Shown here: piece after piece, positions 22,979 to 34,700 of the stretch
Position numbering within the stretch: position 1 is the stretch's first letter
Layout: each line of letters begins with the position of its first letter
Source: Diadema setosum
Lineage: Eukaryota > Echinodermata > Echinoidea > Diadematoida > Diadematidae
DNA length: 64,000 bases
Direction of reading: 5' to 3'
Assembly (NCBI RefSeq): GCF_964275005.1
Contig: NC_092701.1
Coordinates: 34,412,520 to 34,476,519 of the forward strand
The notes under the pieces: model-generated
Told to the model about the DNA's origin: nothing
Database searches by the model: none
What the model saw: the letters and a program-made list of their open reading frames with translations, nothing else
Translations under genes and position numbers: made by a program

Positions 22979-25683
22979 ATGGGCGTTGAGAGTAGTGCAC
23001 TCGCGGGCTGCACCCTCGAGGACCCGCTTCCCGATACAGCCTCCACTCAGCACCAGGACTGGAAAATTCATCCAGCAAAACGTTCAGATGGATCTCGGGT
23101 TTCGGTTTTCGTTCACAAACACGACGAGGAAGGGAAACATGAGCAAATATACCAGCATGCTGCTAAGGTAAATCAATGATGTGTAAAAACTGTAATTCCA
23201 GGAATACAAGGCCAAGGCCAAACTGCCTTGCCAAGGCCAGGGCTAAGGCTGCGTTCACATATTAGAAGTATACTATTTGGGTATTCGGGCTCGTTTTTCG
23301 AGGGCACACGAATAGCTTGAATCGAACGAGAGGATTTCCTCACACCGGTTCACTTAGGAGGGCACTGTTCGAAAGTACCGAATAGCCGCGAAAAGTGTAG
23401 CAAAGTGGGAATCGAGCTTGTTCGATTTTCTTGCAGCGTATACCGCTGATATGAAATATGAAATAATGACACTTTTGGTCTGGATTTGCCCTTTAGCAAA
23501 AATAAGCATGGATGTATACTGACATTCTGATGCAGTTTAGAAATTGTTAATAAGATTTGCTGGGATGTAGGAGGAAGAAATCCTCACTGCATGGGATGGT
23601 GAGTTGACGCTACGGGTGATGGTGTACTCGGTGCCCGAATAGCGAATACTGAATACCGAATACTTCTATGTGAACGCAGCCTTAGGCAAGGGGTCATGTT
23701 GACCGAAAGATAGGTCTGTATCTGGTCGTCAGGGAAATGTTCCGCGGAGACTGCGTCTGGCTTCACGGATCCCCTCCTAGATCCTACCTCCTTATACAGA
23801 GGAGAGCGATAACGTCAAAAAAAATAGTAATAAATGAAAGACTCCTCTGCTTCAGACAGACAGATCTTTCTGTCTAGGGCTAGGACGGCCTAGCCACGCC
23901 CTAGGCTAGGGGTCATGTCGCTGAGGATGACGTCTGGTCGGGCTACACGTAGAAGTAGAAACCGATCCGGTACACACTAAACACAGTGTAGATCAACAAA
24001 TAGACCCTTCACTGCAAGTACTAATGTAAACATACATGTACAAATACTAGATCTACTACTTCATTGTCTTCAAATTTACTTTGAGTCGAATGTTAGCCAG
24101 TTCCAATACAGTAGTTGTGCTTTGGATACTATGTTTAAAAATCAATCAAAAAAAGAATTCTTAAATTTAGACATTGAAGGCTGTGTCACCGATTTAGACC
24201 TTGGAATCTACAGCATTTAATTAATGTACTTTCATATCCATGAAGATATTTCAAATTCCATGAACCAAATTACACCAAAATTACATTTTTAGTAGGCCCT
24301 ATACTCAGTATTGAATTTAAAATAGCTTGATATTTCCAAACGCTTACATGAATTTGAAACAAATTGATTGTCTGAACTGTCAATATCGACATTGACTTTC
24401 AAGTCGTTGCTCAAAACAAACTTAATCTTCACAAAAGATAATAATATTGTGTGGTGCCTGCATGATCTGAAACTGAAGTTAGCCATTTACTTTTACCGAT
24501 ATGCAACGTATGTCTTTCAAGTAAAGTTTAAACAACGCGGGAACTGAAAATCAATGGCGAGTTGAAAGACGCTGGTTGAGAAGTATGTATATTGTCTGTG
24601 TATGATCATGTGAATTCTACTTGCTGCATTTCTTGCTTGATCTTGTCATATCATCTCAGTCATTTGCCATTGATTTTTTTGCTCCTGGTTATGTGACAAA
24701 ATTCCAAACATCAGGTTGATAAGATGATGTTCAGATGAAATCAAGATACAGTGTATCGTCAAGTAAATTATCTCTTACTTCCCTTGCCTTTGCAGCAACT
24801 GAAGGTCCTTCGCCACCCGACCATCCTGAAATTTTTTGCGTCATGCAATAACGTGGACAGCACCTTCTTGATCACCGAGCAAGTGAAGCCCCTGGAGCTG
24901 GTCATTGAGATGCTGAGTCCGGAAGAAATCTGCGCTGGCATCTACAATGTGGTGGAAGCCCTGAGCTTTCTGCATGACAGAGTAGGCAGCCAGTTTTTAG
25001 AAGTCTCACAGGTGTCAGAGTTTGCATTGTATGGAATGAAAGCAAGGCCCAGACAAAAGCCAGGCATCATAGTATTTGCAAGTAAATGCAGTTAATATGT
25101 AAGGAGGCAAGATGTACCACTGTATGTTCTTAGCTTAAGTTGAAATTTTTTGTGAAATATTTTCATTTGTGTGTGTGTGTGTGTGTGTACACATCACTCG
25201 ATTAAGTTTCACGGTGCCTTAATTACTTTCAGAGTTTAGATTATTAATATTGAGTGATCTATTCATCATGTTTGAATATGTGCAGATATTTACCTCTTAA
25301 TCAGGGTCGATGTCATTTTTTATCATTACCAACTTTATTGTGTTATGTTTCCACAGTTGAAATATTTATAATTATAACTAACATGTAACTTATTTGTTTG
25401 ACATGAACTAGGAGTGAGATGAATATCAAAATGTTATGATGTCTTTGTGTTTACCTTTGTGATATATTCAGGGTGGAGTATCACACAATAATGTGTGTCT
25501 GTCATCCATCTATGTGAGCAGCGGTGATGGAGGCTGGAGGCTTGGGGGCATGGAGCATCTATGCAAATTTGAGGATGCCACTCTTCAGGTGAGCACCATG
25601 AATGACAGGAATTTCCTGTCAAGGAGTGTGGGCATAGTGATCACATTAGGTCAGTGCCAGATTTTAACATTTGAGATGTGTTT

Positions 25684-25734
<51 letters not shown>

Positions 25735-28700
25735 TTCATTTATTTGTTTACTTATTTACTTATTCATGTATCCATTCATTCATTCATTCATTCATTTATT
25801 CATTCATTCATTTATTTCTGTTTAGATATCATATTTAGGTTATCAGATGGTTTCTAGTGTTACCAGTACTTATATTTGTTCACCTAAATACCATGGTTTG
25901 TGTTCCATCTTTTCAGTTTCTGGTGCAGAGCAGACCGCTAAGAAATTCCCAAGCCATACCTCCTGAAGAGAAAGTTGAAGGAATCAAGACATCAGTCGGG
26001 CCTAGCATAGGTCATGCCCGGGACGCATATGGATTTGGGGTTTTGGCTCTCACCCTCTTGGAATATCTAGGTGACTTAGGTAAGCTTGTGTCCCTAGCCC
26101 ATGTCCTTACAAATAATGTAATTTTTATGAACAAAAACTCAACATGCAAAGTCTGCCAGGAACTAAATCACAGAAATCAAAGCAACATATCATTAGAAAT
26201 GCAAGCAGAATCAGGTATATAATTGTGAACAATTTGAAATCCTTGTCTTCAGATAACATTGAGTATGAAGTAACTGTTGTGGCTTTGCCGCTAAGACATT
26301 ACTATTCAAGAGGTCTTGCCTTATCATTAAAAAAAATATTCTGAGTTAAAGGACTTTCTTTCTACAGTAAACTCTCATTATAACAAAGTCTTCGAGACCA
26401 GCAGTTTTCTTTTGTTATATCCAAATTTCACTATAACCGAACAAATTAACAGTTAAATGCATGGAGTAGATAATAAGGCAGCCTGAATTTTTACATCTTT
26501 GTTACCCAAATTTTGTTATAACCATGTTCATTATAGCAGGAGTGCACTGTATTTGCATTCAGAAGTTTATTTGGTCAGTCTTAGGAATGGTGTGTTGTGT
26601 GATATAGCCATGTATTGAACAGTAAATGCAGAATGTACAATTGTAATCTTTATTGAAAAGAAGTAAGATTACCAATATTCCAAGCATTGAAGGAAAGTGT
26701 TATACACGTGTATATATAATTTGTTCATCCCCTCCCTCCTTTCATGTAGGGAGTATTTCTGAAGCTTTTTCCATCAAAATGGAGGAACAGTTCCTTAACC
26801 CTGACCCCAAACTGAGACCAAAGATGAGCACATTGCTGTCCGATGAGCTGTTCAGGTAAGTTACTTATTAGCAAGGAGTAGAGCAATAGGATTGTGTGTC
26901 ACATTGTAATGTGAACTTTATTATCAATTCTATTTTCTGGTACAAAATGCAGTGTTGTTTTGTCCCATTTGACTGCAATATGTATTATTTTTATGCCCCC
27001 GCCACGAAGTGGTGCCGGAGGCATGTTTTCGGGTTGTCCGTCCGTCCTTCCGTCCGTCCTTCCGTTCGTCTGTCCTTCCGTCCTTCCGTCCGTCCTTCCG
27101 TCCGTCCGTAATGAATTTTGTGGACAGGGTTACTATCAAAACCTTTTGAGGTATCCTAATGAAACTTGGCATGTATGTGTATTAGGGGGTGAAGTTGTGC
27201 CTATCAACTTTTGGGTGCACATACTCAAGGTCAAAGGTCAAATACATAAACTCTTACTATTTCCACCATATCTATGCAATGCCTGAAGATATTTTCTTGA
27301 AACTTAGTGTATACATGTATTACCCAATTAAGATTCTCTGGTGAAAGTTTGGGTCATGAGGTCAAAGGTCAAAAGGTCAAGTAAAAATATTAAAACTTCA
27401 CTTTTTTCTCTCTACCTTGGAAATTGTTCAAGGTATCTTCAAGGATCGTAGTATATATACATGTACTGACTGGCAGTGATTATCTAGAGAATTTAGGGTT
27501 CATGGGGTCAAAGGTCAAGGGCAACACTTCAAAATTTTACTATTTCCCTCATGTTTAATGCAATGCCAGCAGGATTTTTTTTTTTTTTTTTTTACACTTG
27601 GTGTATGCATGTATAACCTAATAGAGATTCTCTAGAAAGTTTTTTTTTTCTTTTGTTTTTGCCTCAAAGGTCAACGATCAAGTGAAAGTGCTGAACTAAT
27701 TTTTTCCTCCATATCTCGGAAGTGGCTCAAGTTATCTTGAAACGTACTACATATTAATGCATGTTCTGCCTGACAGTGATTATCTTATGAATTTTAGGGT
27801 CAAAGGCCAGATGAAAATGGTAACAATTTACTATTCAATACTGAAATTGCACTTTTTCTCCATACCTTGAAAATTACTCAATGCATACACATATGAATGG
27901 GTCAAAGTCAAGTTAAAGTCCTTAAATCCCAAATACATGCTCTCTTATTCATCCAATTAAAGCTACAGTAGGTCAAGGAAGGTGAACATTGTGACAAACT
28001 TGTCATTTTAGTATTTTGCCAATTTTGTGAAAATGTAATCACACATTGTCCACATGTACAATGTACTATCTAGACCTATTAGGAGAATCACGCATTATGG
28101 TGGAGGCATACCAGTCGCCATAGCGACATTTCTAGTTAGAATTTACATTTTAGATCTCTAAGTGTGTCAGGATGTCATGTTCTTCCTATTTCATGCACTG
28201 CAGTTTCAATCCCACATTATACTGTAAAAGTGGAAATTTTCGCGGTGTTGAAATTTTCGCGCATTTCGCGCAACCAGAAACTAGCGCGAAAATAAAAACA
28301 CGCGAATATTACTTTGCTTGCCATACGTTTCTGTGCGTGATGTCTTGATTCCGCGGAATTAAAAACTCGCGAAACTCTTCTGACCCGGCCTAGCGCGAAA
28401 AATTAGTCGCGCGAAAATATCCACTTTTACAGTAATTCATTTTTCTTTCTTTCCTCACATTCAAGTTTGAAAACTGCTATTGGAAGTTTTGCCCAGGAAA
28501 ATATATATTTGTGTTAATTTCAGTGACCTTTGATCTTGACCCTTGCCCTGTCTTTTTAGGCAGTTGTTTATTTCTGTCTTTCTCTTAAAGTAATACACTT
28601 GTCTCATCTCTGAACATTCCTAGCTGAAACTAAGGATGGAAGCTTTACATTTTATACCTTCTTAGTTTCCATGCCCATTCACTTATCTCCACTATCATTT

Positions 28701-31700
28701 TCATGTAAATAATTGTAAATTCATTCCTATCTTGTCAATTAAGTGACATCATGGCCGCCCAGTTTTCAGGGTTGGCTTAACCCTAACTTACCTGGGGGGG
28801 CCCCCCCTCGACGAATTCCGCGACCATTCCGCCGCGCAAAATTTTTTAACCGCACCGCTCGCTGACTTTTTACTTTCAAGTCTCGCGCAACTTTTGAGAC
28901 CAAATTTGTCGCGCCCAGGCATACCGTTCCGAAGCCACGCCCCTTCAAAAAATTTTTGTCAACCCCAAAATTGCTCAAATAGTGATTTTGTGTACAAAGT
29001 CAATACAAATTGTGTTTTTTCAATTAATTCTTATAAAGATTCATATTTTTAATTCTAATGGCTGAAATAAATTTATTTTAGTATAATTATGCTTCTAAAG
29101 ATGTGTATGACAAATTCTGCTGAAAAAAAACAACAAAAACAAAAGTTTGAAAAAACAAGGAAATACATAAAAAATGATAAAACAATAAAAAACATAAGAA
29201 ATTAATTTTGATACTGAATTTTTTTTTCCGCACAAATGTTTGGAATGTCACTAGCAATATTTACACCAAAAATCAGCATTCCATAAGCTTTTATAAACCA
29301 ATTACAGGTGAAAATGAGGTTTTTGCATATATTTGCATAATCAATTTAAAATAGAAAATGCAAATTTTTTGAAAATTTAACTTAACAATCTTGTCGATTA
29401 CATCCGGCTTTATGTTCATGCAAAATTTTGCGGCGATCACGCGATCAACAGCCGAGATCTGAAGGGGGGACCATAATGCCCCCCCCAGGAATTCAAGCTT
29501 GCTAAATAGCCCAGGTAAGTTAGGGTTAAACTGACCTTTGACCCTGACTTTTGACTTTTCACTATGATCGTTTCAAGTAATGATTGTCTACAATTATTGT
29601 ACACTTACCGCATTAAATTACCACTGGATATTCCCACATGTACAACTAGTCATAGCAAAAACTGCCATATTTAGCCAAAGTTTGACCTACACTACTGTAA
29701 TCTAATCAGCTTGTCTACATCTCCTGCAGGAAACCTGTGCCACGTTGCGAGAAAATCAACTGAAGGATGTTTTTCTGGATTGCAAGATCATGGTCAAATT
29801 TACATGTACATACTCGTATAAAAGGAACATACAACCCAAATGGATAATAACTCCAGCACAGATGCAAAACAACACTTGAGGAATCAGTTGATACTAAAGA
29901 TGGAAGCAACCCTCATTTATGTGTTTGCTGTGTTGTGTGTGCTGAATTGACAAAATATGACTTTACAAAATCATAATGGGGGGGGGGGGAATGGAAGAAG
30001 AAATAGGAATATGTCTGCCAATAGAACTCTTTCCCATTTGCCTCGAGTCACAATTAATGAAACTGTATTTTGTGATTTTATTCCGTCAGAAACGATTTCC
30101 TTGACATCATGGGTTTCCTAAACAAACTTGTGCTGAAGAATGAGATGGAGAAGAACACCTTCTTTGAGGGACTGGCCTCCCACCTCTACCGCCTCCCGTC
30201 ACAGCTGGTGGCCTCCAGACTCCTCACGCCAATCACCAACAGCTTTGTGATGGCCGAACCGGTAGCGGTCAGCATGGTCTTCCCCCATCTTCTGACCCCC
30301 CGCAGAGGTTAGCCAGCAGCATAGTGTGGTCCACTCATTTGGCAGCATATAGCTAAATCTTTGCTAGATTAGTCAGTCATGGAACTTAGTAGCTTAAAGT
30401 GCTCTGAAAAGAGCGTGAAATACGCTTGTCGTTCTGTGGGTTCATGGGTGTCCCCATACCTGTTGTGGCGCTATAGCAGGGCTCGACACTAACAGTGGCC
30501 CGGTGGCCCAGGGCCACCCAAAATGAAAGTCGAGCCACCAAATTTTTTTTTTTTAAAGGCACATTTGGTGGCCCACCTCGGGCCATCAAAAGTTTTTGAA
30601 AAGTATGTCAAAAAATTTGTAACTTTTTGTGCCGGAAATGCATAAATGCATGCAAGTCAGTGTGTGCAAACGTAGTAACTTTGTCCTTTGTGTTTTGAGA
30701 AATAGAAATCTGTTCTTCTAGCTTCTTAATTATTTGCATGTAATCTGATGTCTTTTATTTATGTTTAGATGTTGCAACCCATGTGCATGTGCCTGTCAAT
30801 GAATATTTATGCTTAGTCTTCACCATTCAGCAGTTAAATTTGTTTAAAAGGATGGATGAAAAGGACTGAATGAGTGCCTGAGAGTGAGTGTTGCAAGTTT
30901 GATGAGGTTTATTTATGAGTAGATATGTCCAGCTTCCAATTCTTACTATGATAAAAATTAAATATTTGACTCATTAAAAAGAAAAAATAGGAGTTTTAAT
31001 GTTTTTTACTGTTCTTTTGGGGGGCCACCAAATTATTCTCTCGAGCCACCAAAAATTTGAAATTGATGATTTTGGTGGCCCCATTGGGCCACCAAAAAAA
31101 AAGTTAGTGTGGAGCCCTGGCTATAGGCAAGTGTTTGCGCATATTTGAGTTTGCAAATCGTGCACATGATGACCTACGAGAGACTCTAATATGCTAATGT
31201 TGATCAGACGTAAAGCTGGTAATTTATTATTGAAACATATCCCCTGATCGACTTTCTTGGAAGTCATCAATCTACTAATGAGAAGTTTAAAGTGATATTC
31301 CAGTTAAGCAATGTTATAGTTTCTCATCCTTGGTAAAAACTTTCACTTTTGTTATGTCAAAGTGGTATGTGTGTGTTGGCTTCAGTTTCATACACCAATT
31401 GGGAGAAATGTAATAACTCCAAATAAAGAAATTAAAAGAAACAGCAGTATAATGTTATTCAAAGTGCATGGAACAGGCTTGAAGGGCTTTGATCTGTTTG
31501 TGTTGATCTAAAATTTCATTCTCCAAAGAGCAATCTGTTTTCCAGGTATATTCTTGTGTGATGGGAGATGGGCACACAGTGAAAGTTTCAAAATAAGTCT
31601 GAATTTCATATTTTTTTATCATTATTTCTACCTGTCTAAAAGGCTAAAAGGTCAGATTTTAGAAGAAATAATCTATATAAGTACAAATTTAGTCTGGGTA

Positions 31701-34700
31701 ATCTTTAGAGAATTATTTTGAAACATAATGCAGCCGCCCATTTTTGTCCCCGCCGAACGAGTTCGAGCAGGGGACTATGAAACGGGCTCCGTACGTGTGT
31801 GTGTCCGTGTGTCCGTCCGTGCGTCCGTGTGTCCGTCCGTGCGTCCGTCCGTGCGTCCGTGTGTGATCAAAATGTTCAAAATGCTACTCCTTCGCCATTT
31901 CTAACCCGATTTTGATTCTGTTTGCTTTATATGATAGCACTACATGGGAGCTTTGAAACTTCTATAAAGAATTTCAGTTGTGACCTTTGACCTTGACCTT
32001 TGACCTATATTGTACATTTTGCTTCAAAATGCTACTCCTTCGCCATTTCTAACCCGATTTTGATTCCGTTTGCTTTATATGATGGCACTAGGTGAGGGCT
32101 TCAAAACTTCTACACAGAATTTTGACCTTTGACTTCTTTGACCTTTGACCGTGATTTTTTGCCTATATTGTACATTGGCTACAAAATGCTACTCCTTCGC
32201 CATTTCTAACCCGATTTCGATTCCGTTTGCTTTATATGATGGCACTAGGTGAGGGCTTCAAAACTTCTACACAGAATTTTGACCTTTGACTTCTTTGACC
32301 TTTGACCTTGATTTTTGACCTAAATTGTACATTTTGCTACAAAATGCTACTCCTTCGCCATTTGTAACCCAATTTCAATTCCGTTTGCTTTAAGTGATGG
32401 CACTTGGTGAGGGCTTCAAAACTTCTACACAGAATTTTGACCTTTGACTTCTTTGACCTCTGACCTTGATTTTTGACCTGTATTGTACATTTTGCTATTA
32501 AATGCTACTCCTTCGCCATTTCTAACCCGATTTCGATTCCGTTTGCTTTATGTGATGGCACTAGGTGAGGGCTTCAAAACTTCTACACAGAATTTTGTCC
32601 TTTGACTTCTTTGACCTTTGACCTTGATTTTTTACCTATATTGTACATTGGCTACAAAATGCTACTCCTTCGCCATTTCTAACCCGATTTCGATTCCGTT
32701 TGCTTTATGTGATGGCACTAGGTGAGGGCTTCAAAACTTCTACATAGAATTTTGACCTTTGACTTCTTTGACCTTTGACCTTGATCTTTTTACCTATATT
32801 GTACATTTTGCTACTAAATGCTACTTCCGGCGGGGACGTATATTACGCACCGCGTAATTTCTACTTTTCCTTGTTTATTTGTAGGACTGTCAATAATAAT
32901 ACACTCTTAACAAATAGAGGGGTATGCAAGTTTTTTTCTGTGCTATAATGGAAACACATTTTGCCACATCATTGACCACCCTCACTCCCCTTTCAGATTC
33001 CAAGAAGAACCCAGAGTTTCTGGCGCACCGCATCAATCCCATCCTACCCCTGGATATGTTCCAGCGGCACATGATCCCCGTCCTGGCGCAGGTCTTTCAG
33101 TCCAGAGAGATGCATGTTCGCAGTCTCCTCCTCCAACACTTCTCCTCCTACGTCGATCTCTTCGATGAAGCCACTCTCAAGAATGTTGTTCTGCCACAGG
33201 TGTGTCCTCTCATCAGTCAGAGTTTACTTCAGTTTCACTTTTTCAAATCGCACTCTTTGATATTTCTATCTCACTGTCCTGCTGTCTGAAGTTTCACATG
33301 GATCTTTGTATCGTACAAGGAGAAAATCTGTGTATGAGGCAGCACTCAGTGGAATGGTGCCAGTATTGCTTAAATATGGAAATTGCTTTTTTGTGTGCTT
33401 GTTTTTTGTTCAAAAATGTGGAAATATTCTAATGACAGCTCTGAAAGTCAAAGTGATTCAAAGGAGTGGTCTTTCGATATCGACCTATATCAGTAGCATG
33501 GAAATGTCAAGTTATGACAGAGGGAAAACAACAGGAATATTACATTCAAGTTACATTTGATTAGACATACAAGTTGTATACTGCAAATTTTGCTTTCGTC
33601 TAAACGTTTGTCACATTTTGAGAATGACCCACTTTTCCTCGTTGGTCATGCTTGCAGCTCCTGCTCGGTCTAAAGGATCACCACACCAACCTCGTTGCTG
33701 ACAGCCTGCGAGCCCTAGCAGACTTGGTACACATCCTTGGCCCGGAGGTTGTTGTCGGGGGCAACCGCATCAAGTATTTCGTGGAGGGTCGGCCAAAAGT
33801 AAATGTCACTTCATTCAAAATATTTCCTTTGAACTGGTATATTGGCTACTGAAACTTTTAGCAATATAATTTTTTTTGTACTGTGTAACTTGTGCAAGTA
33901 ATGCCTAAACCGTAAGAGCAGTTGACTTATTTTGGAAATACAGAAATGGTATGAGGTAATGGCATTATAGCTTAAATGGCCATGCATTTCAAGAATGAAA
34001 ATTAATCATTTATATGTGAATGTATTTGATTGTTGCCGAGTGCAACAAATTTTAAAATTCCATTTGGCCTGCTCTATTCTACATTCTAACAGTTTCCACA
34101 AAAGGCAAGTAAGTCAAGTAAGCTGACTGCCATTCCTCAACTGACTGCCGTGAGTGGGGTCATCGCCATCCCTGCCCTGGACCAGACTGCCCCCGGGTCA
34201 GACCCGTACGCTGAGGGAACAGACAGAGGACCCGCCAGGCAGGACGGGGAGGAGGAAATTTCAGAGACGGGTGTGGCAGTCGCGGAGGATGCCATGGAGT
34301 TGGCAGCAAGGAAGGAGGAGAGAGAAAGAAGACGGGAGGAGATGAGGCTGAGGAACGAACAGAGACGACTGGCCAGGGAGGAGAAGAGGAAGATGATGAT
34401 GGCAGAGAAAGAGAACGGTGAGAATAAAAATCTTCAACAGGTCGATGAACCCTCGTTAATCTCAGTTTGCACAGGAGGTCTAATTTGGTGCCAAGATGTG
34501 ATTCCTGTTCTGCTTGTTATCTGCTCACATAGTCGTTCGAAGCACTCAATAACTTGTGTTGTATCTTGCGTGGCTAAACTGAAATCATGACTCTTTTAAA
34601 GCCATTGTATTAACTTTCAATAAGATTCTTGATCTTCAATCGGAGGTCCCGAGTTCAAATCATGTCAAGTGCATACATACTTGTACAATGATGATGATAT

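Noticed and set aside
34640-34680. GTCCCGAGTTCAAATC, resembling a tRNA B box
   Set aside because: No A box or cloverleaf upstream; isolated similarity in a SCYL3 intron.
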